Shown here: positions 12,625-26,378 of the stretch, piece after piece | How the letters are laid out: every line of letters begins with the position of its first letter | How positions within the stretch are numbered: position 1 is the stretch's first letter | From: Anoplolepis gracilipes | Lineage: Eukaryota; Arthropoda; Insecta; Hymenoptera; Formicidae | Assembly (NCBI RefSeq): GCF_047496725.1 | Contig: NC_132984.1 | Coordinates: 7,397,001-7,461,000 of the forward strand | DNA length: 64,000 bases | Direction of reading: 5' to 3' | Translations under genes and position numbers: made by a program | The notes under the pieces: generated by a model | Told to the model about the DNA's origin: nothing | Databases searched by the model: none | What the model saw: only the letters and a program-made list of their open reading frames with translations

Positions 12625-13438
12625 AAGTGCGCAGAAAGAAGCCGCATGTGTAAATGCTAAAAATCCGCAACAGAAGCAGATAAAGCAGGTAAAAGTTGCG
12701 AATCAATGCTTTATTAGTATAATAGATACGGGTAGTGATCTGAGCTTGATGAATCGAGAATGTTATGAAAAAATAGGTCGTCCGAATTTAAATAATAAGA
12801 TAAACTTTGACGGTTTAGGCTCGTTAAACAATAGCACGTACGGTTCATTTGAAATAAATGTTATTATTGACGGCGAAACATATAAGATCATATTTCATGT
12901 TGTCGACGATAAAATAATGAAGCATGCAATTTTGATTGGTGCTGACTTTTTGAATCAGATAGAATTACATGCAGTAGGAGGTCAGGTAACTATCCGAAAA
13001 ATTCCTGAAAAATCAATTTATGCGAATAATTCAGAATTACCTGAGGTGTTAAAAGTTGATGTAATAGAAGACGCGAATCCATTTGATTTTTCATATGTTT
13101 CCGATAAAAGCACACGACAAGAACTAGAAGTCATTGCAAAAAATTATGAGTCCAAGAAAACGCGTGAAGTCAATGTTAATATGACATTAATTTTGAAAGA
13201 TGATATTCCAGTTTATCAAAGATCACGTAGATTATCTCAGTCGGAAAAGCAAGAAGTTGATAACCAATTAAAAACATGGATAGATGATGGTATCATAAGA
13301 CCTTCTAATTCTGAGTACGCAAGTCCTGTCGTGTTAGTCAAAAAGAAAAATGGTGATACAAGAATTTGTGTTGACTTCCGAAAATTGAATAAGAAAATTA
13401 TAAAAGACCATTACCCTTTACCATTGATTGAGGATTAA
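12545..13438 (+). pseudogene. Pol fragment: zinc knuckle, protease, N-terminal reverse transcriptase
   Basis: This 297-residue open frame overlaps the end of gag in another frame. It contains a second zinc knuckle (CFKCNQYGHIAKSC) and a retroviral-type aspartic protease active site (IIDTGSDLSLM). The start of a Gypsy reverse transcriptase follows (GIIRPSNSEYASPVVLVKKK, RICVDFRKLN, YPLPLIED). A TAA at 13436-13438 replaces the glutamine expected before LDRLQGAK. The frame continues after it with IFSTLDLKNGFFHVEV until about 13555. Confidence 0.8.
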
Positions 13439-14010
13439 TTAGATCGTTTACAAGGCGCGAAAATTTTCAGTACACTCGATCTAAAAAACGGATTCTTTCA
13501 CGTTGAAGTAGCTGAAGAAAGTAGGAAGTACACTTCTTTTATTGTTCTCACAGGTAGGACACCGTTTCAATTAATGTTCGGTACTCACATGCGTTTAAAA
13601 GAAGATTCACAAATTCGCGAAATGATTGAAAAAGAATGGACGCAAATGTTTGAAGAAGAACGCGATGATATCAGACAAGAAGCTAAAGAAAAAATTGCTG
13701 CGATTTAAAAAGAAAATTTAAGAGGTTTTAACAAAAAGCGGAAAACCGTGTCAAAATACACGGATGGAGATCTTGTTGCGATTAAACGAACTCAATTTGG
13801 ACCAGGGCTTAAATTTCGTAGTAAATTTTTAGGTTCGTATAGTGTAAGTAAAATAAAGCGTAATAATTGTTATGCTGTTGTAAAAGTAGGCGAACATGAA
13901 GGTCCATAAGAAACATCTACATCAGCCGATTATATGAAGCCTTGGTTGCAGTTCGATGATACAGAAGAAATGGAAAGCGAAGATGAAGAGGAAATCGATA
14001 AAAATCATGA
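13439..14010 (+). pseudogene. Truncated RT fused by deletion to integrase C-terminal region
   Basis: Reverse-transcriptase sequence runs to about 13555 and then passes into TPFQLMFGTHMRLKED, typical of the end of Gypsy integrase, followed by a tail with TVSKYTDGDLVAIKR and KFLGSYSV. The RT catalytic YxDD box, RNase H and integrase catalytic core are missing. An internal deletion of roughly 2 kb is inferred from the usual Gypsy order. Confidence 0.75.
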
Positions 14011-14058
14011 TTAGTGACGCGAACATTCGGGGGCGAATGTCTTGCAGGATGGCCGAAA

Positions 14059-14329
14059 TGTAGGATTAATAACGCATTATTTAACATACTGCATTCCTCA
14101 GAGCACTGTTATTAGAAGATAAGTTTTTATGTGCGCGCGTGCGACGTTGCAGGCGATAGCGGCTAGATCATACGACACGAGTATCTAGCATTGTTTATAA
14201 CAGAAAAGTCTCTCAGGGCAGTCTGTATTCAACCGTCATTCTGTGCGTACACCATTATATTATACTCTATATCCTCAATAAATCCTTTTCTTATTTTATA
14301 ACATCTTTCTGTCCCCCATATCCCACATA
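14059..14329 (+). repeat. 3' LTR of Gypsy-type element
   Basis: It matches 10669-11038, starts TGTAGGATTA and ends near CCCACATAT. It lacks the internal duplication of the 5' LTR, so the two LTRs differ structurally. Confidence 0.8.
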
Positions 14330-15649
14330 TATGAAACAAAAAATGAAATAAAAAATTGAATAAAACAGTATACAAAATAATAAAAAATCAAAACATTTTG
14401 TTTTTATTTGAATATTTTCTGTACATTCTTTAAATATTCCGGAATGTTTTAGAATATTTTTGGAATGTTTATTTTAAATTTTGGGAACATTTTATAAATA
14501 TTTCAAGAATATGTAGCGTTTACTGGGCTTTTATTTTTCTAACTTCTGTTAATGGATTTGTACATACCACTTGGTATATCTGAGTAACTCATATGTATAT
14601 GTATATGTCTATGTGTGTGCGTGTGTGTGTATTTGTGCGTGATCGCAACTATATACGTGTTATAATTAGACTTTTAAGTATTTATATAATTTTTACATAA
14701 ATTTCATTATTAAAATTAATAATGAAGCATACTTAATATATTTTAATTAAATATATTTTAAATTACAAATATATTTTAAATTATTTTTTTAAATATTATA
14801 TATCACGTGAAACACTTAAATCTTTTCTTAAATCTTTTCTAGTTTTAATTTCTTCTAGTAAGAATTTATTTTTTTATTCTTTGCATTACTTATTATTAAC
14901 ATATTTTATTATTTGTACTACTATATTATTACTATTTTATAATGTAATATATAAATGTTGTATTGTGTAGCTTTTGCTTATTTTTCTTTTTATTATAATA
15001 TATTATAATTATGTATTTTATGTATATGTTTGTGTTTAAGTATATATGTACAATATACTTGTAATTATTTTTGTATCGTCTTTTTTTCTTAACAAAAGCT
15101 TAATTCGTAAATAAACTAAATTACAGATTACTGTAGTAGTATTAACTATATTGTATTAACCATATGAGATAAGTATAAGAAAGATTAGATTATTAATAAA
15201 ATAATGTTAATAACGTCAGAAAAAAACAAAATGAGCTAGGCGCAGAATGTAAAGAATGCAAATAAAACTCAAGATTTTTCAAAAAATCCTGAAACAGATT
15301 TCGGTCTATTTTTGGGCCATCTTCAATATAATTTTAATGCAAGCAATATAATTAAACAAAGTTTTTAACAATACTGGGATACTTATACAATTTGCATAAC
15401 TAACACTGGGTACTTGAGAGCTTTATTTAATTACACTGCCTTTCTTCTGATGTTATTACTGTTGAGATATATATCTTATTTGTCTCTGTTTATATGTATG
15501 TACTTTCTAGATGTTCGTTAGTCTGTGATACAGCTAGCGTGTAGTATGTCACAAAACACTACAGGATGATGTCTCTCTAATAGATGAGCAAATGTCTTAA
15601 AACTAGAACCTTATAAATTATTATTATTGAAATTGTAATGTGTACTTAC
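14330..15649. other. AT-rich intergenic sequence
   Basis: No gene is seen. A short GTGTGTG-type tract lies near 14595-14640. About 15350-15610 resembles the DNA beyond FAS copy 1 (660-790). Confidence 0.5.
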
Positions 15650-17985
15650 GTCATTTAATATAATTTTAACTGCTTTCTCTGTACGTCCAGATATAGCTAC
15701 AAGCCTAGATAAATTACCGTCTACTTCGTTATTGACTTTAATTTTCGTATTTGATTTCAGTAATACGTGACAATTAACGCCGCCAAATCCAAAGGAATTA
15801 ACACCGATATAATCACCTTTCAATTCTGTCTTTTCAGTGACTATTTTTACTCTTCCTTCAATAATAGCAGTCATATTTTTTCGTGGACATTTAAAATGTA
15901 TAGTAGGCGCAATTATACCAGTTTCCATCGCTATTATAACCTTTATGAGATAAATACAGTTTTGTATAGTGATAATAATATCTTGCAAGTTCTATAATTA
16001 TAATAAAAAATAAAAAAATACTTTCATAAGCTTACATGTAGCATTAGATCATATAATTATTTTAATTTTATCGTATCTTGTTGTAAACTTACTTTTGCAA
16101 TTTGACAATGACCGCTAACGGGTTCAGAATGTCCAATATTCGACTTCACTGAACCCAATAACAGAGGAGCGTCTCTTTTAGCGCATAAAACTTCATCGAT
16201 GGCTCGAAGTTCTACAGGATCTCCAGCTATAGTACTAGTTGCGTGAGCCTCCATGTAAGACAGCTCAAGAGGCGAAATACCACAGTCTTCGTAAAATTCT
16301 TTCAATAACATTTTTTGCTTGTCAAGTGATGGAAAAGTAATTCCTTCTTCTTTAAAGCCATCGCAGTTGGTTTTACCATAAACAAAAGTAGCATAGATTC
16401 TTCTTGCATCCTTAGCCTTCTGCAGGTATATTACTACAGCTGCATCACTACGCATGTAACCAGAACCTTCTTCATCGTAAGGTTTACAGTATCCATCAGT
16501 AGATAGAACTCCTAAAACAATATCAGTAGTTTGTTTTAATCCATATAAACGTACAATTTCTTAATTAATATACTAAATATTTGAAAACTTTGATAAATAT
16601 ATCTAAGCGATTTAATTATATCGTTCAAAAACAGAACCTATTAGATTTCACAAAATAACTATACAAACATTGATTAAATAATGTTATCCTGTTAATTGTA
16701 TCAATAAATATATATACCATTTGACAACGCAACAACTTGAACACTTAATATTGTTTTCTACATACCCAGACGAAAAAACGAATGAGTTACAAAAGGATGG
16801 ATGCATAAATTTACACTAGCAACAATAGCCGCATCGCAAACGCCAGATCGAATCATTCTATAAGCTTCAACCATAGCAAAATGACTCGAACTACATGCAG
16901 TATCGATGTTATACGATGGTCCAGTAACGCCAAGCCAATAAGAAATTCGGTTTGCTATCATAGCTTTATTGCACCCAAGAATGGGTAATCCAGCAATCTG
17001 TTACCCATTACAGTTTTTATTTCATTTATTAAAAACATTTTTCTTATATTAATCGCAATCTTTCTATGTGTATACATATATTAATATATTTACACACTAT
17101 TTTAAGAGCGCGTGCTTCTTTTATCTATTTTTTTTAAAATTAAAATAACTAATGTGAATCACATACGTGAGGTTTCTCGTATATCAAATCTTGATATGAT
17201 TCACAAACACTTATTGCTGTGACAACGCTTGTGTTTGTTCCTTGTAAATCTGCAGGATTTACACCCGCGTCAATAATTGCTTCATAAGTATGCTCAAGTA
17301 ACATTCTACATCCAGCATCAAGTACATGAGCTTCTTCGGCCGATATATTAAAGAATTCTGCGTCAAATTTTTGTATATTGTTGATTTTTCCTATTCGAGG
17401 AGGCATTTCATAGATATCTGTCAAGATTTAAAATAATTTAAATAAAAATTATTTTTCATATTGTTAAGTCATTGATAATAATTGTACTAAAATATTCTTA
17501 AAGAGATACATCTCAATTATTTTGATATGAAACAGAAAGTGATATTATAATAACAAACAGAAAAAAATTATAAAAATATTAACAAAAAGTGATTTATGTA
17601 AAAATAAATTGCACAAAGTAATAAGTGTTTTAAAGTATTAATTGTTTTAATGACTTTAACTGTGATTTTTTTCCAATTTAATATTACGTTTATAGATGTA
17701 TTGGTATTAATAATATAAATTCTAAACTACGATTGATGTATATTTTAACACGTATAAATATTTTTCTACTGAAAATAAAGATATTTTTAATTTTGAGAGA
17801 AAGATATTATTACAGTTAGTCCAGCGTTGATGATCGCTTGTACCAAGATCCATTTTATTAAAAAGATTGTCCTGAAATTCTTTTATATTGTCAGAATTAG
17901 GAAACCGCCCGGCAATACCAGAGATAACGATTTCTTCTTCAGCATCAACACTGATATATGAGTTGAATCGCTTGTTATTATCCAT
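15650..17985 (-). CDS. FAS-like ketoacyl-synthase-only gene, copy 2
   Basis: Five minus-strand exons: 17814-17985, 17167-17417, 16766-16997, 16093-16511 and 15650-15940. They have standard GT-AG borders and join in frame to 455 codons starting MDNNKRF. The product matches the N-terminal ketoacyl synthase of insect fatty acid synthase, with EIVISGIAGRFP at the start, Cys in DTACSSS, His in EAHATST (family usually HGTGT), His in NIGHSEP and NSFGFGG. Full FAS is over 2000 residues; no acyltransferase, dehydratase, reductase or carrier exons follow. Reading past the last donor adds nine codons to a stop at 15611-15613. It could be a KS-only gene or a truncated duplicate without obvious lesions. 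The altered HATST box may weaken catalysis. It lies 14 kb from copy 1 in the same orientation. Confidence 0.75.
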
Positions 17986-18433
17986 CTTCTTTAAATTTTA
18001 ATAATTCTAGAGGGATATATCACAATTCTAGATTTTAAAATTCTATGTATTTAGAATAATAAATAACATAATTAGAACTATAAATATGACAATATTAAAA
18101 CTAGAAAAGTTATTTTTAAAACAGCTAAAAATTTATAATGCGCAGAAAAGTAAAAATAATCATATAATTTTAAGTAAGCACTAAACAAATATTAATTAGT
18201 ATTAATATAAAATTTCAATAATAGTAAGACAAAGTTGATTTATTTATACAAAATATCATCATTATTAACAATTTGCTTATAGAATGTGTTGACAAATTCA
18301 ATCAGGTTGAATTAAAATGTTTTAGTAATTAAAGAACATAATTGTGTAAGATTACAATAATAATCAAAACTAATAAGAAAAATGTAATTTATTACCAAAA
18401 CAAACAAAAAAATTACTATATATTTATATACAA

Positions 18434-18468
<35 letters not shown>

Positions 18469-21400
18469 GTATGTACATATAATGAGTAAAACGAAAAAAT
18501 AAATAGAATTTTTCATGATGATTTAGTACAAAATTGAATCTCTTTTTTTGAATGATCCAATTATATACTATTAAATTATGTACCAACTATTAATATTGCG
18601 CATATAATTCAATTACACAACAATGAGTTTTAAAATAATCTATTCAAAAATTAAAAAAAAAAAATCTAAAAGAAAAGCAATAAAAATTTATACTCACCAC
18701 CAGTTTTACAAGTACATGAAAATAGAAGCAGATAATTCTAGCAAAAATAAAATTCTATAAAAACTTAACGATGACTACAACTGATATTAGAGAAAAGACT
18801 ATGCTATCCTACACTGTCTATTAGGTAAGATATGTGAATTGTGCGACTAATCAATATATATCATAATAACCCCACCGACTACGCAGAAAAGTAGAATATA
18901 TAATTACTTATATAATTATATGTTTAATTATAATCAGCATGATATACGCATCAGCATGGTCAAAGTTTAGTACATACTCAGCTACAAACTAAGAATATAC
19001 ATATAGATAAAAGTAGACATTATAACGGGATTATGAAGCTTTTTCGTGCTATTATATTACGAGAAAAATAAATTTCTTATTTAGACTATAACTAAATTAT
19101 TTATGCAGTAAAAGAATATCAGTAGATATGAGATACACTTCCTTTATTAAGTAATAACAAAATTTATAAGAGTAAAATATTTTTTCTCAAGATCAGCGGT
19201 TGAAACAATTTTTCTTAAGGCAAATGTTAAACTACTTATCGTTCGATTAATTAAACCAGGGTTCAGAAATTATGCGAGTTGTAATAGAAAAAATAACTTT
19301 GTTACATTTTTCAAATAACGAATTTAACGATTAAATATTTTTATCTTTATTTTTTCCAACATACTTGATTTAGTTGTTATGCAAAGAAACATATTGATCA
19401 AAGGTTAAAATGTTGTATTACATAAAAATTGCTAAAAGCACTTTTTAGAATCTTATTTCTTTCTACTTGTAAAAAAGGTTAATTAGACAAACAATTCGAT
19501 GATTAGTCAAAAATTTGACGTTATAAAAATTAATGTATCATGTCAGAATTTTAAAATTATATACGGCCGAAGATGTAAAAAAGGCAAATTTGACCATATT
19601 TATAAATCTAGTATAAAAAAATTAACAATAAGAGAATTTTCTCATTTTTATTTACATTCACAGTATTTAAAAGAGGTTTTTTTATTTTTTTAAGTTTTTT
19701 TCTAATTAAAAATTAATTATTATTTTCAAAATTATTACACATTTTATTAATTTTAGTTATCAATATTATATCACAATCAATATTATACATTTTATTAATA
19801 GCTATATAACAACTATCGATATTATATCGCTTATGTTACATTTTAGTATAAAATAATGTCTAAAATGTAATGTTTCATTATTTAACTTAATCTTGTATTA
19901 AAAAAGAAATTATAATGACTTTCAGTAACAATAATGATAACGAGTTACTTCTAAAAATTGAATTATGAGTTACTTTTCAGAAACAATAACGGGATAATAA
20001 ATTATTTTTATATAAAAATAACTTTCTCAATTTTGCTTTAAATTAAAATATTGTATTTAATGTTTTCCGTGGTCGTAAAAGTTTTAAAGTTCTATGAGGC
20101 CGCTATAGAAAGATATATATATATATAAAACAATTTTGTATATTACTATCATGCCTGACTCATTAGTTTCTACGCATTAAAAACTTGAAAAGAAAGGTTA
20201 ATCTTCCCAAATCTTTACTTCGATTTACAGGTGTTCTATATGTTTTCTTTCCATTTCAGTACCATATATTAGATGAAATAGGTACACAATCACTACATTA
20301 CTGGTTGTATAATGACAATTGAACGGTTACTAGTAAAATCTTTCTAAAATATATATAAAGAATCTGAACTGGTTTTTATTTTAGAAATAGAATACATATA
20401 CATGGTGTATAAGTACTGATATTCAAAGCTTAACTCTTTTATTTTCAAAATAAAATATTCAATAAAAAATAAATTATTTATTCAATTCAAATTAACATGT
20501 CCACACGTAGAATAAAATTATCGGATATATAAACTTAATAGAAATTTTGAATATATTTAAATCGTATGAAAATACGATGAAATTACGACGCACAGCTACA
20601 ATGCACTTATATTGTTTTTTAAGGACATATATTTAAATCGTTTTTCTTGATTAAACTATAATATGTAAAACTATTGTAAATAGTAAAGCATAAAAAGTTA
20701 TATACAAATAATATCTCTTTATTTAGAATAAGTCACGGAAATCTGACAGTTTTCAAAATTAAAATTAAATAAATAAAATATAATTGAAATATTTATTTTT
20801 TATCAGATAATAGGATATTGTATTCCACTTGAGTAGTACATTACTTCATTTTATTTTATTTTTTATTTAATTTTTAAAATTAAAATTTTTGAAACTAAAT
20901 AAAATTTTTTACATTTGTTAAATGTTTTGTTCATTTATCCTACATTGCTTTAATTTATCCATAAAGTTCACATCAGTTGTTTGCATCATGTTGCATAACT
21001 GTAATTTTTTCGTAAGGCAACGGATTTATACTTACAATGAGGAAGTAAAATTAGCATTTTCTAAAATCTTTCATTACATAAAAACTATATGTATACTAAT
21101 TAGCTATTTAATATTTTTTATTTATTTTTGTTTTAATTTTTTTTTTTTTTGTGTACATTACTTGTTTGTACGTTTATGAATTATTCTGTGTACACAAAGT
21201 ATATGTTATATATTATGCTATTGACTTTAAGTTTAAAAGATTCACTTTTTAATCTTTTAAACTCTACAATCAATGTAGATATTGAATTAAATCCAAACAG
21301 TTGTATGTAGTATGAAATTTTTGTTTATTAAATATAACACCATTTTTGAATCTTGAAATCGATCAAAATATACTAATGCGATTATTTTATTATGTGATAT

Positions 21401-21780
21401 ACTTCTATTGTATTGAAATTTGCAATTAAATGTATTCAAATGACACAAATGCATATTATTTCCAGTTCTATCGTTTTTGCCTTTTTACATAAAAATTTCT
21501 TTTTGCATTATTTATATATTGCAATTTATTGTATATTTTACAATATTAATACAGATATGTATATTTTACAATATTAATATAGGATGTTGCAACACAATTC
21601 AATAAATATTTATTTTACTACGCATTTAAAAACGACAAGACTATGATTTATGATCAAGGTTATGATCCGGAAAATTTCCAAAAGATTTTAATCGTTACTT
21701 GTTATTTATTATAAGATTATTAAGAAAAATCGATATTCATGCGTCCAAATCTAATTCAAACGTAGACTAATAAAAAATAT
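17986..21780. other. 3.8 kb AT-rich region without supported gene
   Basis: About 17990-18410 is duplicated upstream of FAS copy 1 and probably holds its promoter region. A (TA)n tract lies at 18436-18468. Near 19925-19990 there are GAGTTAC/GTAAC words like those at 230-385. Open frames at 19499-19693 and 20922-21179 are low-complexity and unconvincing. Confidence 0.45.
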
Positions 21781-21789
21781 GTACAATTT

Positions 21790-22350
21790 TTAACACAGTT
21801 TATATAGATTTATATTATGCTGATACTTAGACAAATATCTTTCTAAATCTTTATATATGGTATAGAGTATTTAAAACTATGTTATATAATAGTTAAGAGA
21901 GTTTCTCTGTGAAAGATTCTACATGAGTTTTTAATTTTCTATTGGAAGTTAGAGCCACAATCCATCCATACACATACACAAAATTCAACGAGGTTTATAA
22001 TTGTATGATATTCTAGTGCGCCTTTTTTTAGGTTAAAAATAGACAGTAAAAGAAGAAATATTTTTCAAGCAAACAATGTTGAAAAACCTTATATCACACA
22101 AAATATAAAAATTCCATATAAATATAATTATGTATGCTTGCATTAATGAAAGCACTAGATAATATGAAGTAAACATTGTGAAATAAACTATATAATTATA
22201 AACATCTTTTGCACTTTGCAACCTCTTTGTCGCTCATATATTCATTTCTCAATTTTTGCCATTTTTGAACACTTATATAAAGATTTATTTAATAAAGATA
22301 TTTATTTAATTATATGTGTATGTATGTAGTATGCTCATACCACACTAATT
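21790..22350. repeat. FAR-upstream repeat unit, copy a
   Basis: This non-coding segment resembles 27220-27800 and 37310-37880, sharing for example AGGTTAAAAATAGACAGTAAAAG-like text and the following CAATGTTGAAAAA word. The third copy lies just upstream of the FAR start codon. The unit is therefore the promoter-proximal part of a tandemly repeated FAR locus. Confidence 0.6.
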
Positions 22351-22918
22351 AATTATTAATAATTATATATGTGTGCGTGTGTGTATAGTACACTCATATT
22401 AAATAATTAATTATTTAACAACACATAATTAATAATTAACAAATAAAAGAACAAAAAGTTTAAATTTAATTAAATAGATAATAAAAATTTATGTTTTCCA
22501 AAATGCTAACATTCAAATATTATTTAAATGACTAATTATTTTGAATATTTAAATATTAGATATTTTTGAATATTAATTTTTATAAAACAGTTCAAATATC
22601 TAAAGAAAAAAATAAAAAGAAAAAACATTTATGAAAATGATTGTATGCAGGATGTCCGAGAATAAATAATGAATGTTATAATCTGTCGGACTCACGTTTC
22701 CTTCCTTTCGCAAAGTCGTGATAATAACCGTTTGGTAATAAAAAAACAGTCATATCGCCATATCGTAGCTCAAATAATAAATCAACTGAACCTTTCTCAT
22801 ATTTTTTTCTCATTAAAATTAAGTTAATTTTTTTAGGCATAAATTAATTCAATATTCTAATGCTAATATATCGATCTTTCGAATCAATTTTTTCCCATTC
22901 CCTCGCTTATTTTCTAAC

Positions 22919-23584
22919 TCAATGACCAGTTTCTTTAATCACCACTTTCTTCATGATGTTATTCATATTTTCACAAAGAACACATTTACACTTTTGGTTA
23001 CATTTAATTTTAATTATATAAAAAATGACATAACTACCAGTCAAAACGTATAACTTAACGTTAGAGTCATTCCGATGCCATTCTGACTGACAACCTCCGT
23101 ACTGATGTATTGTAACATCTGCAAGACAAACATACACACTCAACCTGCACACATGGATTCACACTCAACATTTAATAATCAAATTATTATTTAATATATA
23201 ATAAAATCATGTACGAATATTATAAAATTATATATACGAATTTAATGAATACTTCGTTTTTCAATTTGCAAATAAATTTATATTTTATGTTTGCATTATT
23301 ATTTTCTCATTTACTTTCTCTCACTCTCAGTCTGAAGGTCACATTTGGTCCCGTCCTATCGAAAAGAGACCAAATTTTCCTATCAAAAGGAAACCACAGA
23401 ACAAACTTTCGGAAAAACAGAATAATAGACAGAAACGTCGCTTACCTGCTTTTCGAATCTAGCGGTTTGTTCAACCCGATCATATTCACCGTAAGACGAC
23501 TTTATAACAGTAATCGTTACGTTCTTCCTTTAACACATTCTTCTCTGGGCCTGGCTGTAACGTGAGGATTCCATCAATTTTCAT
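22919..23584 (-). pseudogene. Unrecognised two-exon gene, copy a
   Basis: Minus-strand first exon 23446-23584 begins ATGAAAATTGATGG and ends at AGCAG/GTAAG. It is two bases shorter than its counterpart in copy b and loses the frame (a TGA follows the codons for VVLR). A second exon may start after CTTGCAG with ATGTTACAATACATC (near 23120) and run to a TGA about 75 bases later. In another frame 22919-23152 is open and includes a hydrophobic stretch followed by cysteines. The family was not recognised. The same pair of exons lies 3' of FAR copy III, so the gene belongs to the tandem FAR unit. Probably a pseudogene. Confidence 0.45.
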
Positions 23585-23589
23585 AAACG

Positions 23590-24911
23590 ATAAACTAAAT
23601 ATTTTTAAATTTTTTAAAATAATAATCAGCAACTCAAAAGTTTGTTAAATTTCAGTTTTATTTCTTATTCACTAAATTTCAACATGTGCCATTAATAGCA
23701 GGGCACATGTCGTAATAGAAATTTCAACACTCTTCAATTTCTATACTCGATCCTGAACATTGAATGTAATTCCCGGAATTGTTTTTATAATTCTATGTCT
23801 TAAATGGAATATAATTTTATATGCATAATTATTTTAATGATTTATTATCATGTTTTTTTAATTTACAATTCTTTCTTAATAAATAACTCTATATTGTTAT
23901 TGCCCATCATTATAATATGAGTTCTTTACATATACGTAAAGGATTTACACATTATTACAGATATTATTATTTTTAGAATATATTTTATTTGTTTTTTAGG
24001 ATATTTTTAACTCGTTTCTTTCTTTTTACAAATATGATACTCCCATAAAACAATTCACATTTCCAAAAAGAAAATGCTTTTAGTGCGTGAGCATCTAAAG
24101 GGAACACAACAATTTTTTAATTTACAATGTTTCGTTAATATAAATAATATTATTTTGTTATGTTTTACCTATGGTTGTGTTTTCTATGGACCCTCAAGCG
24201 CTGAAAGCATTATTTTACTATTTACGAGGTATAATGAGTAACAAAGATAGTATTATGCTTTCAATGCGTGCATCTAAAGGAAATACAGCCATTGTGATAT
24301 AAGTATCTTCCACGTAAATTTGCTCTGCACTTATTCATCTTCTCTAAAATTATTTTCTTTTATAAAAATTATATCAAAATAATGTATAAAAATGTTAAAA
24401 TGAGTTTTAATAATAATAAATTTTTAAGACATACTTACATAAACTTATCTTTTTCTTTCATAAATTGCTTTAATTTTTGTTTTAATTGTTAAACTGTAAA
24501 AATTAGATGTCTGCTCTATGTACATACATATACATGCAGTTTAGTGAAACAAATACAATATAGAGATAGAAAAAGTATGAAATAAAAGAGAGTTTGTAGG
24601 AAATAAAATTATATACACACACATATCTTTCTGATGCAAAATAAAAAAGAAAGAGCGAAAAAGAGAAGAAGAACAAGATATAATACGTATTTCATTTATT
24701 TATATAGTCTTTATAGCTTTAATTTTTATTTTAATTGGTATAAATTATAATTATAATTAAACAACTATACAACAATTGTATAATTAATTATAAAATTTAT
24801 TAAAGATTTTTTATAAATATAATAATTACAGAGATAATTATTGATTTATAACAATCGCACTATATTTATAAATTAGTGGCCTTTTCTCTTTTTTTTTTAA
24901 ATATACCACCT
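23590..24911. other. FAR module, non-coding part, copy II
   Basis: The region matches 30000-31500 in large part and contains no gene. About 24120-24300 corresponds to 8000-8170. Confidence 0.55.
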
Positions 24912-26378
24912 TTAAAAACATATCCACTTATATATCATCCATAGCATACCAATAGCAATAATAGTTTTAAAAGTTGCGACAAATCGATCCACTCTGAAAT
25001 AGAAATATTTATTGCGTTCAATAAATTAATCTTACAAATAAATACTTAATATCTAACATATAAACAACAACAACGTTTTGTTTGTATTTAACACTTACCT
25101 TTTGCAATGTGTTTTGGCTGCATCTAATCGATTCATGTCTTCGTGTGAAAGATATTTTTTTACACCTATTAATCCATTTCTTTAAACAACAAAATAAATA
25201 CTTAATATCTTAAAATTTTTTCCATACATAATGTAAACATTAGAGGAAAGGTGTTAAAATTAAACAATATTATAAATCAATATACTACTACTATCTTACA
25301 GCAATTAAAAACTTTCAGTAACGTAAAATTGAAATAAATCTGATAAGCTTAATTAATTAATTTATTATGCATTTGTTGCATATTTACACAATATGTTAAA
25401 TTGACTTATACAGGAATTATTTAAAATTCAATAATTTCTTTTCTATAATTTTAAAATTTATTATATTTTTAATATATATTTTAATTAGCAATAAGTATAT
25501 TTTTTGGTAATATTCTGTCAGCTTGTGTAAGTTACAAAAATTTAATTTATTCTTGTTTTCATTTTTCTTCGTTCTCTCGCAGTGCGATTAATAGAATTAG
25601 ATATTAAAATGTTTCATAAACTAACATAATTTGTAATTCATACATTAAAATTTTATTTTAATACAGTACCAATTAAAACATGTAAATAAATTTATCCGAC
25701 GGATTTATTCAAATTTTTATTTTATAGATATATAAAAAGTTTTTTTATTAAAAATTTCAAGATAAGAAAAGAAAAAGAAAGAATGTGTATTAATTATCAA
25801 AAATGTTATATTTTTAAGTACGTTAAATAAAAAAAAAATGTAATTTTATATTAAAACTGAAGTGTATATGGTAAGTTATATCATTCAATATGTGACAGTA
25901 CTTTATTATTTATTTATTATCATATTTTTATATTGTTATCAGTAAATATTATTTTAATAATTATTTTCGTAAATTTCAATTTTTGTGCGTTTTACAAAAA
26001 GGCAATTTGTTTAAAAATTTAGGACAATATTTTTAAAATTATGATACATAATTTAATAAACAGCAAAATACAGTAAATATTTATGGAAATGAGTTTTTAA
26101 TTAAAAATGAAAGCCTAAAAAAATATGCTCTAAATAATGTGCTGAATCGATTTTAAAATTTAATACTGTTTTCTTTTATTTAAAGTTAAGAGAGAATTGA
26201 ATACTTGCCTAATACACTTTTCTATGTCGGCATCAGAAAAATCGATTGAAAACTTCTCGGTCATCAAATGAGATTAATGAAACCTCGACTATTTGTATTG
26301 TCAAATTTCCATTCGTTAAACAAAAAATGTTCCAGAGCACGATTAGCCACATATATCTTCTTCTGCAATCCCAAAAGC
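24912..26378 (-). pseudogene. FAR 3' fragment, copy II (last three exons)
   Basis: Minus-strand exons 26209-26378, 25099-25179 and 24912-24993 correspond to FAR exons 7-9. The first is seven bases shorter than in copies I and III because of small deletions near 26258-26284, so the frame breaks after FNEWKFDNTNSR. Its donor reads AGGCAAGT, a GC donor instead of GT. The last exon still encodes the hydrophobic C-terminus and a stop. Exons 1-6 are missing. Upstream lies a (TA)n tract (26723-26776), then a possible solo LTR. Confidence 0.8.

Larger units (their letters stand above)
10669..14329 (+). mobile_element. Deleted Gypsy-type LTR retrotransposon
   Basis: Two similar LTRs enclose degenerate gag, protease, partial reverse transcriptase and integrase C-terminal coding. 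Downstream of the 5' LTR, TTGGGGGCTCTCGTCCGGGA (11042-11061) resembles a tRNA-Pro primer site with a two-base insertion. A G-rich tract (CGGGGGCG, about 14027) precedes the 3' LTR. It inserted at the (TA)n edge of the FAR copy I module. Several stop codons and a large internal deletion make it non-autonomous. Confidence 0.85.

Noticed and set aside
20922..21179. Plus-strand open frame rich in Phe, Ile and Cys
   Set aside because: AT-rich composition gives such frames by chance; no homology or splice context.
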